Assembly (NCBI RefSeq): GCF_005938225.1
Contig: NZ_VCPC01000001.1
Location: 620,001 to 684,000 of the forward strand
Direction of reading: 5' to 3'
Origin: Arenibacterium halophilum
GTDB lineage: Bacteria > Pseudomonadota > Alphaproteobacteria > Rhodobacterales > Rhodobacteraceae
Length of the DNA stretch: 64,000 nt
Shown: positions 36,145 through 46,706 of the stretch, one piece after another
How positions within the stretch are numbered: the first letter of the stretch is position 1
How the letters are laid out: every line of letters starts with the position of its first letter
The notes under the pieces: generated by a model
Databases searched by the model: none
Seen by the model: the letters and a program-made list of their open reading frames with translations, nothing else
Told to the model about the DNA's origin: nothing
Position numbers and translations under genes: made by a program

Positions 36145-37966
36145 CCCGCAGACAGCCGACGCCATCGCCGCCGAGATCATCAATCTTACAGGGGGTGACA
36201 TCCGGCTTGCCCTGCCGCTTGGCCTGGGCAAGCCTGTCACGCTCGTCAATGCGCTTACCCGCGCTGTCGCGAACCGCCCCGACACGCGGCTGTCGATACT
36301 GACGGCCCTGACTCTCGAGCGGCCAGACATGGCCGAAGATATGACCCGACGGTTTCTGGAACCCGCAGCAGACAGGCTGTTTGGCCGCTACCCTGCTCTG
36401 GACTACGCAACGATGATGCGTGAGGACAGGCTTCCCAAGAACATCGAAGTTTCCGAATTCTTTCTGCTGGCTGGGCGGTGGATCGGCGTGCCCGCAATGC
36501 AGCGGCGCTATATCGCGTCGAACTACACACATGCCTATAACGTACTTGCCGCGTGGCAACCGAACGTGATGATGCAGCTTCTGGCGCCGTTCGGTGACGA
36601 TTACAGCCTGTCCTGCAACACCGACATCTCTGCCGATCTGCTGCGCGCCCGGCGCGAGGGGCGGCAGACCTTTCTGCTCGTGGGTGAAACCAACGCGAAC
36701 CTGCCGGCAATGTCCGGCCCCGAGGCGCACGTGCCCCGCGACGAGGTCGACCTCTGCCTCGACCCGGGCTCGAACTTCGAGCTTTTCTCGGTCGTGAAAC
36801 GCCCGATCGGCCTGACGGAACACGCGATTGGCCTGAATGTCGCCAGTACGGTTCCTGATGGCGGTACGCTCCAGATCGGTATCGGTGCCATTGGCGATGC
36901 GGTCGCCAACGCGCTGCTGTTGCGACAATCCGGCGAATTCCCGAAAATCCATGCAGCCAATCCGTTCGCCCAAACAGGCTTTGACGCAGACCGGCCGTTT
37001 GACGAAGGCCTTTACGGCGTTACGGAAATGCTGGTTGATGGCCTGCTTCACCTGTTCGAACAAGGCGTCATCAGGCGCGAGGTGGACGGCGCCGCGATCC
37101 ATGCCGGGTTCTTCGTCGATTGCCGTGACTTCTACGACCGCCTGCGCGCGCTGCCCAAGGCACAACGCGACAAAATCCGCATGATGCCCGTCAGCTTCAC
37201 CAACCAGCTCTATGGCGATGAGCGTGCAAAACGTGCCGCCCGAACCAACGCCCGCTTCGTCAATGCGGCCATGAAAGTCACGCTTCTGGGCGGCGCCGTC
37301 AGCGACATCACCTCCTCTGCGCAGGAGGTCAGCGGGATCGGCGGTCAGTTCAATTTTATCGAACAGGCCTTTGCGCTCGACGGTGCCCGATCCATCCTGA
37401 CGCTGCCCGCGACCCGCACCAGCAAGGGCAAAACGGTGTCCAACATTGTGTGGGACCATCCCCATGAAAGCGTGCCGCGCGCCTATCGCGACATCATTGT
37501 CACCGAATACGGGATCGCCGATTTGCGCGGACAACGCGACGAAGATGCAATCGCCCGGATGCTCGCCATCACCGACAGCCGATTTCAGGATGACCTGCTC
37601 GACCGGGCGAAATCCGCCGGCAAGATCGCTGCCGAGTATCGACTGCCGGACAGTGCAAGGCGAAACATGCCTGATACCATCAGGCAATGGTTAAGCCCGT
37701 TCGATCTGCCGGAGTTTCCCTTCGGCACTGACTTTGACGCAACAGAACGCCGCTTGCTTCCGGCGCTTGGCGTGTTGTCCGATGCCAAGGGCAACAGCTT
37801 TGATATGGCCAAGCTAATCTTCGTTGGCATGACGTCAGACAAGCCTGATGGTCTGCTCGCACGGCTGGGACTGGACAACCCAAAAGGGATGAAGGAACGC
37901 GCGATGTCCTATGCCCTGACAGGTGCAGCGCGCCAACTCTATCGTGGACGTGGTGACGCGCGCTGA
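36137..37966 (+). CDS. Acetyl-CoA hydrolase/transferase family protein
   Basis: A protein of about 609 residues with the C-terminal acetyl-CoA hydrolase/CoA-transferase pattern (QEVSGIGGQFNFIEQAFALD; RTSKGKTVSNIVW; VTEYGIADLRGQ). The best start is a TTG at 36137 overlapping the end of the fadJ-like gene, since no ATG lies near the family N-terminus. Its place at the end of the beta-oxidation operon suggests it releases or transfers CoA from a product; the substrate is unknown. Confidence 0.82.
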   Translation: MADPQTADAIAAEIINLTGGDIRLALPLGLGKPVTLVNALTRAVANRPDTRLSILTALTLERPDMAEDMTRRFLEPAADRLFGRYPALDYATMMREDRLPKNIEVSEFFLLAGRWIGVPAMQRRYIASNYTHAYNVLAAWQPNVMMQLLAPFGDDYSLSCNTDISADLLRARREGRQTFLLVGETNANLPAMSGPEAHVPRDEVDLCLDPGSNFELFSVVKRPIGLTEHAIGLNVASTVPDGGTLQIGIGAIGDAVANALLLRQSGEFPKIHAANPFAQTGFDADRPFDEGLYGVTEMLVDGLLHLFEQGVIRREVDGAAIHAGFFVDCRDFYDRLRALPKAQRDKIRMMPVSFTNQLYGDERAKRAARTNARFVNAAMKVTLLGGAVSDITSSAQEVSGIGGQFNFIEQAFALDGARSILTLPATRTSKGKTVSNIVWDHPHESVPRAYRDIIVTEYGIADLRGQRDEDAIARMLAITDSRFQDDLLDRAKSAGKIAAEYRLPDSARRNMPDTIRQWLSPFDLPEFPFGTDFDATERRLLPALGVLSDAKGNSFDMAKLIFVGMTSDKPDGLLARLGLDNPKGMKERAMSYALTGAARQLYRGRGDAR

Positions 37967-38240
37967 TCCTACGCTCTGGCAGGGCACTCTGCTGAAAGTC
38001 GCCAAAGGAAAAAGCGCGAGACGTGGACGCTAGTCGTATCGATTGCGGCAGCCCGATCGGCAGGTGCCACGCGTTGCTTGGTAAGCGCCACACCATGACC
38101 AGCTTCCGGTGATAACGTAGATCAAATGTTCCCTCTTCGGCACATCGGCCGAGCGTCAGGCCAAGAACAGCCCGAAGGCGTAATTCCTCTCTACGCGCGT
38201 CGTCTCGCACCAGCAGTAAAACGCGGCGTTCCAGCAGCGT

Positions 38241-39719
38241 CTATGTGGTCGACCAATAGACACTTTTCGTCTGCTGGTACGCGCGCATCCCCTGAAGCCC
38301 CTTTTCGCGGCCAACACCCGAAAGTTTGAAGCCCCCGAAAGGCGCGGCGATGGACAGTTGCTTGTAGGTGTTGATCCAGACCGTTCCCGCCTCGATTGCA
38401 CGCGCAACCCGCCAGGCGCGGCGATAGTCTTGCGTCCAGATACCGGCGGCAAGTCCGTATGCACTGTCATTCGCCGCGGCGATCAGACTGGTCTCGTCTT
38501 CAAATGTCATGAAACAAAGCACCGGCCCAAAGATTTCTTCCTGCGCGATAGTAGCGGAATTATCGAGCCCGCCGATAATGGTCGGTTGGTAATAGGCGCC
38601 CTCCGCAAAGGCGTCGCCTTCGGGGCGCTGTCCCCCGAAAAGAACCTTCCCGCCAGCCTCAAGACCAGCGGCCACGAAGGCCTCGACGCGGTCGCGATGC
38701 GCGAAGGACGACAACGGACCGATCACGCTGTCCGGGTCGGACGGCGGACCAAGCGTCATCGCCCCGGCGGCGGCGATCAGAAGGGCGCGGAACCGATCCG
38801 CCACCGACGCCTGAACGAACAACCTCGATCCGGCTACGCAAGACTGTCCGGTGCCTCCGAAGATCCCGTTTGCAACGGCCTTGGCCGCAGCTTCAAGGTC
38901 TGCATCGGCAAAAACAATATGCGGTGATTTGCCCCCCAATTCGAGGATCAATGGAACCAGCCGGTCCGCAGCCCCGCGCGCAATGCTTTGCCCGGTGGCG
39001 GTGCCGCCTGTAAAACTGATAAGCCCTATGCCCGGGTCCTCGACAAGGGCCACCGCAGTTTCACGCCCCCCGGCAATGACCGAGAGCAGCCCTTGCGGAA
39101 GCCCGGCTTCGACCACGCATTGCCCAAGCGCCAACGTTACGAAGGAGGTTGTTTCTGCCGCCTTCAAAACCACGGCATTGCCCGCCGCCAGCGCGGGGGC
39201 GATCTTTTGCGCGCCCATTGTCAGGGGCGAATTCCACGGCGTCAGCGCCGCGACCACGCCAACCGGCTCATGGACCTGCATGGTGAAATAATCGCCCCGC
39301 GCTGGAGGCATGGCCTCTTCGCTGCATTCGCAAACGGCTGCGTAATATCGAAAGATGCCGGCGGCCGAGATGGCCTGAGCGTGGCTCTCTTTGCGGGTCT
39401 TACCGTTTTCTGACATCTGGAGAGTGGCAAGGTGGTCGGCCTGACGCTCGATCTCGTCGGCGGCCCGGGACAACACGCGCGCGCGCTCATGCGGGGGAAA
39501 AGCCGACCATCCGGTTTCTATCAATGCCTCCCGGCCTGCCGCGATGGCTGCGGAAACCTGCGCCGGGCTCGAGGTTCCGACCCGCCCGAGCAAAGCGCCG
39601 GTTGCCGGATTGAAAACATCAAGCGGCGGGCCATCCCCTGCCACGGGGCGTCCCGCGATCAAAAGGTCCTGTGTCTGATCTACCGGTGGAATTCCGGCCT
39701 CTTTTGCGAGAAGCGACAT
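38241..39719 (-). CDS. NAD(P)-dependent aldehyde dehydrogenase
   Basis: A 492-residue member of the ALDH superfamily with full catalytic set: ALTPWNSPLTMGAQKIAPAL (oxyanion Asn), ISFTGGTATGQSIARGAADR (cofactor loop), LELGGKSPHIVFAD (Glu base) and TGQSCVAGSRLFV (nucleophilic Cys), ending NTYKQLSIAAPFGGFKLSGV. It starts 26 bases after the LivF-type gene and is the last cistron of the ABC transporter operon, so it likely oxidises an aldehyde formed from the imported substrate. Confidence 0.92.
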   Translation of the reverse strand: MSLLAKEAGIPPVDQTQDLLIAGRPVAGDGPPLDVFNPATGALLGRVGTSSPAQVSAAIAAGREALIETGWSAFPPHERARVLSRAADEIERQADHLATLQMSENGKTRKESHAQAISAAGIFRYYAAVCECSEEAMPPARGDYFTMQVHEPVGVVAALTPWNSPLTMGAQKIAPALAAGNAVVLKAAETTSFVTLALGQCVVEAGLPQGLLSVIAGGRETAVALVEDPGIGLISFTGGTATGQSIARGAADRLVPLILELGGKSPHIVFADADLEAAAKAVANGIFGGTGQSCVAGSRLFVQASVADRFRALLIAAAGAMTLGPPSDPDSVIGPLSSFAHRDRVEAFVAAGLEAGGKVLFGGQRPEGDAFAEGAYYQPTIIGGLDNSATIAQEEIFGPVLCFMTFEDETSLIAAANDSAYGLAAGIWTQDYRRAWRVARAIEAGTVWINTYKQLSIAAPFGGFKLSGVGREKGLQGMRAYQQTKSVYWSTT

Positions 39720-39745
39720 GGTCGTTTCCTTCCGATGTTCCGAAT

Positions 39746-40448
39746 TCAGGTTCCCAGGTAGGCTGCCCGGACCTCCGGGCTTGCCAGCAGCTCGCGCCCG
39801 GTGCCGGTCAGGACAACATTCCCGGTTTCAAGCACAACACCGGTCGCGGCAATCGACAATGCCATCTGGGCGTTTTGTTCGACCAGCAGAACCGTCATGG
39901 AGGTATCCCGGCTGATCTCTTCGATGATCTTCGCCAGTTCTGCCACGATGATGGGCGCGATGCCAAGCGAGGGTTCGTCCAGCAGCAGCACGCGCGGCTG
40001 CGCCATCAACGCCCTTCCGATGGCGCACATCTGCTGTTCCCCGCCCGAGAGCGACCCCGCCATCTGGCGGCGCCGTTCCTTCAGGCGCGGGAAATAGCCG
40101 TAAACCCTGTCGAGCATGTCATCCCGCGCGGCGGCGTCCTTGACGGTATAGGCGCCCATCATCAGGTTTTCCTCGACCGACAGCCGACCGAAAAGTCGGC
40201 GGCCTTCGGGCGACAGGGCAACACCGTGGCGCAGTGGATCGCCGGGACGAGGTTTCATTACCTCTTCGCCCACGCGTATCTCGCCTTCCACCGGCTTCAG
40301 CAGGCCGCAGATGGATTTCAGCACCGTGCTCTTGCCGGCGCCATTCGACCCGACAAGCGCGGCAATCTGGCCTTCGGGCACATCGAAACTTACCCCATGC
40401 AAGGCGCGCACCGGCCCGTAGTTCACGACAAGATTTCGGACGGAAAGG

Positions 40449-40459
<11 letters not shown>
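39746..40459 (-). CDS. Branched-chain amino acid-type ABC transporter ATPase (LivF-like)
   Basis: A 237-residue ATP-binding subunit with Walker A GSNGAGKST, ABC signature LSGGEQQM and Walker B VLLLDEPSLG. The ATG at 40459 has GGAG 6 bases upstream on the minus strand and overlaps the LivG-like gene end; an earlier start at 40471 is possible. One of two ATPases powering the importer. Confidence 0.92.
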
Positions 40460-41218
<759 letters not shown>

Positions 41219-41222
<4 letters not shown>

Positions 41223-42187
41223 CCGCGGCCTCCTTTCCGCGACAGTTGCCGGGGCAAACCTGCCAGCCCACGCGGCAGGAACCGCAAGACGGCGATGAGC
41301 ACGACGCCGTAGATGACGTGCTGGTACTCTACCGCACCCCGCAAAAATTCCGGCAGCGGTGTAAGAAAAAGAGCCCCGACCAGAGGCCCCCAGAGCGCCA
41401 ACCGCCCCCCCGTCACCAACATGATCACGTAAGAGACCGACAGCTGGAACCCGAAGGTTTCCGGCGAGATGAAGCCGACGTAATGCGCCAGGAAGGCACC
41501 CGAGAAACCGGCAATGGCGCTGCCGATGGTGAACGCGATAGTCTGCGTCTTCGCCGTAGGAATGCCCGAGGATTCCGCCAACGCCAGGTTCTCCTCGACC
41601 GCGGCAAAGCGCCGGCCCAGCTGCCCGCGCCGGATCAGCACCAGCAGCCCCATGACCAGCGCCAGACAGAACAGGGCGAAGGGATAGACCGACTGGTAGT
41701 TCGACAGGGTGACGCCGAAGAGCGATATTTTGGGAATGCCCGCGATGCCGCTCGACCCGCCCGAAAATTCGGGAATATCCAGCATGATCAGGCGAAAAAG
41801 TTCATTCAGCGCAAAGGTGATCAGCACGAAATACACCCCCCGCAAACGCAGCAGGGGCGCGCCGATGATAAATGCCACGGCACCGGCCACCAACGCCCCC
41901 GCTGGCAGCCCCAGCAGCACCGGCACGTCGAGCCGCGTGACCAGCAAGACCGAGGTATAGGCTCCGATCCCGGCAAAGGCCGCATGGGCCAGTGACAGCT
42001 GCCCGACCCAGGCGATGACGGCCAGCCCGCCGGTTGCCATGGCCGAGATGCACACCATGATCGCAATGTGGAAATGAAAGACGCTGCCCGTGAACCACGG
42101 GATCAGCGCGGCCAGCACGATGCCCGCAATCCAGACGACGGTCATCGGTTGAAAGGCGGGCGCGGAGGACGTTGCCGACATGCTCAT
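41219..42187 (-). CDS. Branched-chain amino acid-type ABC transporter permease (LivM-like)
   Basis: A 322-residue permease with eight to ten helices; GGLAVIAWVGQLSLAHAAFA and the ALNELFRL coupling segment are typical of LivM. The ATG at 42187 overlaps the LivH-like stop (ATGA). A longer frame reaching 42658 is an artefact of the neighbouring gene. Confidence 0.9.
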
Positions 42188-43047
42188 GCCTCGGCCCTCC
42201 CCAGAAGTCCCGCGGGACGCACCAACAGCACCACGATCACCAGCGCGAATGTCACGATGTCGGCGGCAGAGGCGCTGACGAATGACGACGTAAAGCTTTC
42301 GATCAAGCCCAGCAGGATCGCGGCCAGCGCCGCACCGGGGATGGAGCCCAATCCGCCGAGGATCACCACGATGAAGGCCTTGAGCAGCGGGGTCGCCCCG
42401 ATGAAGGGCGATACACCAAAAAGTGGCGCCATCAGCCCGCCCGCAACAGCGGCCAGCGCCACGCCAAGACCCAGACCAAGCGGGTACATGATTTCGAGCC
42501 GGACACCGAAAACGGCGGCAACCTCCTGATCCTGGACGATGGCGCGCAGCGCACGGCCATGCCGGGTGTGCATCAGGAAAATGTAGAAGATCAGCAGGAT
42601 CACGATGCCAACGCCAAGCGCCAGCGCGCGCGACTTCGGCACGATCAGCGCGCCCCATTTGAACACGCCGGAAACCAGGGCCGGAAAGGCCTGCGGATCG
42701 GGACCGAAGAGGATCAGTGCGCCGTGCTGAAGGATCATCGCCAATCCAAGCGAGGCGATCATGCCCGACAGCTCGTCATTGCGAAATGGCCTGAAGACCA
42801 CGCGCTCCACCAGCGCACCCAGAAGGATTGCCACCGCAATCGTCAGGGCCAACGTCACCGGAAAGGGCAAGCCCAGCCAGGTGACGCCGATCAGGGCACA
42901 GAAAGCCCCGACCATATAGAATTCGCCATGGGCGAAGTTGACGATACGCATCACGCCGAAGGCCAGCGTGAATCCGATTGCCATCAAGAGGTAAAGTGTT
43001 CCCAGGATCACGCCGTTGATCAGCGACTGGGCGATGAGAAAGCTCAC
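42184..43047 (-). CDS. Branched-chain amino acid-type ABC transporter permease (LivH-like)
   Basis: A permease of about 287 residues: GTLYLLMAIGFTLAFGVMRI and VNFAHGEFYMVGAF are LivH landmarks. I choose the GTG at 43047 because AAAGGA lies upstream and the frame back to a TTG at 43095 runs through a terminator-like hairpin (43068-43103). Confidence 0.88.
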   Translation of the reverse strand: MSFLIAQSLINGVILGTLYLLMAIGFTLAFGVMRIVNFAHGEFYMVGAFCALIGVTWLGLPFPVTLALTIAVAILLGALVERVVFRPFRNDELSGMIASLGLAMILQHGALILFGPDPQAFPALVSGVFKWGALIVPKSRALALGVGIVILLIFYIFLMHTRHGRALRAIVQDQEVAAVFGVRLEIMYPLGLGLGVALAAVAGGLMAPLFGVSPFIGATPLLKAFIVVILGGLGSIPGAALAAILLGLIESFTSSFVSASAADIVTFALVIVVLLVRPAGLLGRAEA

Positions 43048-43067
43048 GGAAGCCGGTCCTTTCGCAG

Positions 43068-43103
43068 AAAAATGCCGCGCGCCGTGCAGGAACAACGCGC
43101 GGC
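43068..43103 (-). terminator. Hairpin with T-tract between the livK-like and livH-like genes
   Basis: On the minus strand GCCGCGCG pairs with CGCGCGGC across a 14-base loop and is followed by ATTTTT. It sits about 10 bases after the binding-protein stop. Probably a partial terminator that lets the binding protein be made in excess over the permeases. Confidence 0.65.
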
Positions 43104-43113
43104 CGGGCGATGC

Positions 43114-44280
43114 TTATTCGCAACCAGCAGAGGTGCAGCGCGCGACGATTTCTTCCTGGCCGCCCGTCACGCGGGCAATGTAGAAGGGGCTGTCCAGCTG
43201 ATGCGCGATCCCGTAACGATCCTCTCCCGTCCAGTTCATCGTGCCGAGGATGCCTCCATAGTCGGAGATACCTTCAAGTGCGGCCTTCACCGCCTCGGTG
43301 TCCTCGACCGTCCCCGCGTCCTGCATCGCCTGGAACAGCATCTTGGTGCCGTCGTAGAAGAAGGGCGAAAAGCCGTTCATCGGCTCGTTGTAGGTCGCGA
43401 CATACCGATCTTCGTAGGCCTTGGCGCTTTCCACGCCGGGGTCGAAGGCAGAGTGCACGAACATGCCTTCGGTCGCAGCCTCGCCAGCCACGTTGACGAT
43501 TTCCTGCGTGGCAGGGCCACCTGTCCGAAGGATCACGCCCTCGAAGCCAAGGTCACGCGCCTGCTGCACGATCTGCCCCGCCGTCACCGGCGAGTTGCCG
43601 TCCAGTTCGATCGCGTCGACGCCCTGGGCAATGATCCGGGTCAGCAACGGAATGAAATCCACGCGGTCACGTTCGAAGAACTCGGTCGCGGCCAAGGTCG
43701 CGCCGGCCTTTTCATAGGCCCCGGCAAGATCCTTTGCGATGGCTTCGCCGGTCTCGTCCTTGGGGAAAAGCGCACCGACGGTCTTCACCCCTTGCGTCTT
43801 CACGATCCAGTCGATCTGCGGCTGCGCCACCTCGGCCGTGGTCGGGTTGGGGCGGAAGGTATAGGGTTTGTCAGCCGTCAGGGCCTGCGCCGTGAAACCC
43901 AGCGTCATGGTGATGACGCCGTTTTCTTCGGTGATCGGCTGAATGGCAAGGATCGGGGCCGAACCGACAGTGCCGATGATGTATTTCACCTTGTCTTCGA
44001 AAACGAGGCGGTTTGCGGCGGTCACCGCCTCGTTGGCCTTGTAACTGTCATCGTAGGCGATGACCTCGACCATGTACTTTGTGCCGCCCACATCGAGGCC
44101 GCCAGTCTCGTTCACGTCTTCCGCCGCCATCTCGGCGGCGCGCTTCATGCCGTTGCCCCAGCTTGCGCCAGCGCCGGACATGGTGACAAGCGCACCGATC
44201 TTCAGCGTTTCCTGCGCCATGGCGCCGCCCGAGATCAGCGCAAAGACCGAGGCCGCCGCGAGAATGCTGTTCCGTTTCAT
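43114..44280 (-). CDS. ABC transporter substrate-binding protein (LivK-like)
   Basis: A 388-residue periplasmic binding protein. The first 22 residues (MKRNSILAAASVFALISGGA ...) are a Sec signal peptide; the mature part has the Peripla_BP_6 pattern (ETLKIGALVTMSGAGASWGN; YDDSYKANEAVTAANRLV). The C-terminus carries a Cys pair (CTSAGCE). The ligand cannot be read from sequence; neighbours suggest a carboxylate rather than leucine. Confidence 0.9.
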   Translation of the reverse strand: MKRNSILAAASVFALISGGAMAQETLKIGALVTMSGAGASWGNGMKRAAEMAAEDVNETGGLDVGGTKYMVEVIAYDDSYKANEAVTAANRLVFEDKVKYIIGTVGSAPILAIQPITEENGVITMTLGFTAQALTADKPYTFRPNPTTAEVAQPQIDWIVKTQGVKTVGALFPKDETGEAIAKDLAGAYEKAGATLAATEFFERDRVDFIPLLTRIIAQGVDAIELDGNSPVTAGQIVQQARDLGFEGVILRTGGPATQEIVNVAGEAATEGMFVHSAFDPGVESAKAYEDRYVATYNEPMNGFSPFFYDGTKMLFQAMQDAGTVEDTEAVKAALEGISDYGGILGTMNWTGEDRYGIAHQLDSPFYIARVTGGQEEIVARCTSAGCE

Positions 44281-44303
44281 TTTGGTTCTCCTCCCATGAA
44301 TGG

Positions 44304-45187
44304 CTAAGTGCGCTCCGCCGCGATGCCCTGCACCGCCGGAGCCGATGCCTCGATCGTGTCGAGGATCGGGATGAGGCTGCGGGCGAACTGCCCGTAGTTC
44401 TCGCTCATTGGAAAATGGCCGAGCCGCTCCATCACCACGGCGCGACAGCCGGGAATGGCATCGGCAGTGGCTTGCATGTCTTCGGGCCGGCACGAGAAAT
44501 CGTATTCCCCTGCCATCAGCCACAGTGGACACCGCGTCGTGTCGATCCGCGCGATCGTGTCCCGCAGGTCTCCGTCGACCCGGTAGAACCAAAGGTCTCC
44601 CTTGAAGACACCGGGGCCGCCCTGCATGTAGTGCCAGAGGGTTTCGTGACGGTCGGCTTCTGCCCACCCGGTGCAATCAGGCCCGAAATAAGCGCGGCGC
44701 AGACCTCGCCCCCGTGAATATCGGGCCGGTGCAGCCAGTCGGTATCGTACCATGGCTCTTGCCAGGCAGCGCCCTGTGCCCCGATCAGCCCCCGGAATGT
44801 GTCGGGATGATCCGCCGCCAGTTGCAGCACGATCCGGCCGCCGATCGAGCAGCCCAGAACCACCGGGCGATCCAGTTCCAGCGCGGCGCAGAGATCAAGG
44901 ATCATCCCGACGTATTCTGCCGTGCTCAGCCGATATTCCTCGTGCTGCCACCCGTCCGGTGGGCTGGATTTACCATGCCACGGCATGTCGAACGCAATCA
45001 CCCGGAACCGCGAGGTCACGGCCTCGTCCAGCATCAGGCCACGGTACTGCCGCCCATCCGCGCCGGCCGTGTGCAGGCACAGCAACGGAATCCCCTGCCC
45101 GGCCTCTTCAACGTAGACACGATGGGCCCGCCCGTTGAGATCAAGACGCAAATAACGCCCGGTCATCGGATCGAAACGCGCAGTCAT
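44304..45187 (-). pseudogene. Alpha/beta hydrolase interrupted by a frameshift
   Basis: The N-terminal frame (from the ATG at 45187) has the oxyanion strand IPLLCLHTAGADG and the nucleophile elbow VLGCSIGGRIVL (Ser). It reads well to about SGLIAP near 44675, then turns into nonsense. The rest of the fold continues in another frame: GWAEADRHETLWHYM, CPLWLMAGEYDFSCRPEDM (Asp) and MERLGHFPMSENY (His). One lost base (or two gained) near 44665-44690 explains this. Joined, the protein would be about 294 residues with a full Ser-Asp-His triad. It may be a true mutation or a sequencing error. Confidence 0.8.
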
Positions 45188-45561
45188 GCCGCCGCCCTCG
45201 GCAGTGCCAATATATCCTTAATCAGTTGCAAGTGCCGCATGAGCGGGCCGAAATCGCCCTCGATCCGCATTCGTCCACGGCGCACCATGCCGAAGATATC
45301 GAACGCATCCGGGGCTGGAACGGCCTTCCAGTGGTCCTCCCAAGCCGCGGGATCAGCTCTTAGCGCGATATCCCAGCCGGCCATCGGTCCGTCAGCCGAA
45401 ACAACCGTGACCATCTGTTCCGCAACAACAAGCCGGACACGATCGGAACCTGCATCCAGCAACAAGACCGCGCTTGCAGCCTTACTCCTCACGATCAAAT
45501 CAGATCGACGAAGATAAAGATCCGGCAGCGCCGCAAATATGCTTTCGACGTGTTCGGTCAT
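45184..45561 (-). CDS. Small SCP2-like (sterol carrier fold) protein
   Basis: A 125-residue protein. The C-terminal half (DIFGMVRRGRMRIEGDFGPL followed by a helical MRHLQLIKDIL) follows the pattern of SCP2 lipid-binding domains. It overlaps the hydrolase gene by 4 bases (ATGA) and is the first gene of the minus operon. A long open extension to 45795 crosses the divergent promoter and is not used. Function unclear; such proteins appear with oxidoreductases and ABC importers of this type. Confidence 0.6.
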   Translation of the reverse strand: MTEHVESIFAALPDLYLRRSDLIVRSKAASAVLLLDAGSDRVRLVVAEQMVTVVSADGPMAGWDIALRADPAAWEDHWKAVPAPDAFDIFGMVRRGRMRIEGDFGPLMRHLQLIKDILALPRAAA

Positions 45562-45602
45562 TTTGCCACCCGCTTTGTGTTGCTTAAAACAGAACATTTG
45601 GT

Positions 45603-45617
45603 CTATTTCATAAATAG
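45603..45617. promoter_or_regulatory. Inverted repeat in the divergent promoter of the catabolic island
   Basis: CTATTT-CAT-AAATAG, a perfect 15-base palindrome between the SCP2-like and SMP-30 genes. Size and symmetry suit an IclR-family operator, and an IclR gene closes the plus-strand operon. No second copy was found before that regulator. Confidence 0.45.
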
Positions 45618-45743
45618 CCAATACGTAAGGATGCAAGATGAAAATGAAAAATACGGGCAAACCGTTGAGCACAAACCGCTCTGACCCCCGCGCCACCGAC
45701 GCCAGATCAGAACAAAAAGTCCATAAATACGGAGGTTCGGCAC

Positions 45744-46706
45744 ATGAGTGACCTACCGAGCACCGCCCTGCTGTCGGCTGCCGACGCCACACCAATCGGA
45801 TCCGGGCTGGACCGTCCGGAATCGGTTCACGTCACGGGCGACGGCGGCCTGGTCGTGTCACACCGAGGACGTGGAATCAGCCGCGTCACGCCGGACGGCC
45901 GGATCAGTACACATGGCCCCAACCCGGCGATGGCCAACGGCACCGAGCTGACTCCGAATGGCATTGCCCCGCAACCGGATGGCAGCACCCTGATCGCGAA
46001 TATCGGTGAAGGCGGCGGGATTTGGCGACTGACAGCTGACGAGCGACTCGAGCCGGTTCTGATGGAAGCCGAGGGCATACCGCTTGCCGCCGCCAATTTT
46101 GTCATGACGGACGAACAGGGCAGGATCTGGATCACGGTCAGCACCATCAAGCAGCCGCGTTACCAAGCCTATTCAGACAAGGTCGCGGACGGGCTTGTCG
46201 TGCTGGTAGAGAATGGCAGAGCGAGGATTCTGGCAGACGATATCTGCTTTGCCAACGAATGCCGCCTGACACCCGATGGTGCAGGCCTTGTTGTATCGGA
46301 AACGTTCTCCCGCCGGATCACACGGTTCGATTTCGGCACCGAAGGTCTGACGAACCGCCGAACACTGGCCCAATTCGGTCGCGGCGATTTCCCCGACGGG
46401 ATCCGGTTCGACAGCGCGGGCAACCTCTGGGTCACCTGTATTGTCTCGAACCGGCTGTGGCGTGTTGCTCCCGACGGCACGGCGCGCCTGATACTGGAAG
46501 ACTGCGACCACGCGCTTGTCGACCGGGTGGAAACCGCGCTGAGCGAAGGCCGGATGGGGCGCGAGCACTTTTACGACACCGGCGAAAGCCGCCTGGGAAA
46601 TATCGCATCAATCGCCTTTTCCAAGGACGAGAGCCGTGCCTACCTTGGCTCACTCTGCGGCACCTCCATTCTGTCCATTCCCATTCCCAAAGGAGACCAG
46701 GCGTAA
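45744..46706 (+). CDS. SMP-30/gluconolactonase-like lactonase
   Basis: A 320-residue beta-propeller protein. SMP-30 motifs visible are GLDRPESVHVTGDGGLVVSH, TPNGIAPQPDGSTLIANIGE and FPDGIRFDSAGNLWVTCIVS, with acidic and Asn residues expected to bind a divalent metal. Such enzymes hydrolyse sugar-acid or similar lactones. GGAGG lies 8 bases before the ATG. Its TAA overlaps the next ATG. Confidence 0.85.
   Translation: MSDLPSTALLSAADATPIGSGLDRPESVHVTGDGGLVVSHRGRGISRVTPDGRISTHGPNPAMANGTELTPNGIAPQPDGSTLIANIGEGGGIWRLTADERLEPVLMEAEGIPLAAANFVMTDEQGRIWITVSTIKQPRYQAYSDKVADGLVVLVENGRARILADDICFANECRLTPDGAGLVVSETFSRRITRFDFGTEGLTNRRTLAQFGRGDFPDGIRFDSAGNLWVTCIVSNRLWRVAPDGTARLILEDCDHALVDRVETALSEGRMGREHFYDTGESRLGNIASIAFSKDESRAYLGSLCGTSILSIPIPKGDQA

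Noticed and set aside
37967-38240. Possible small gene between the beta-oxidation operon and the aldehyde dehydrogenase
   Set aside because: The frames lack ribosome-binding sites and family-like sequence; treated as spacer between convergent genes.
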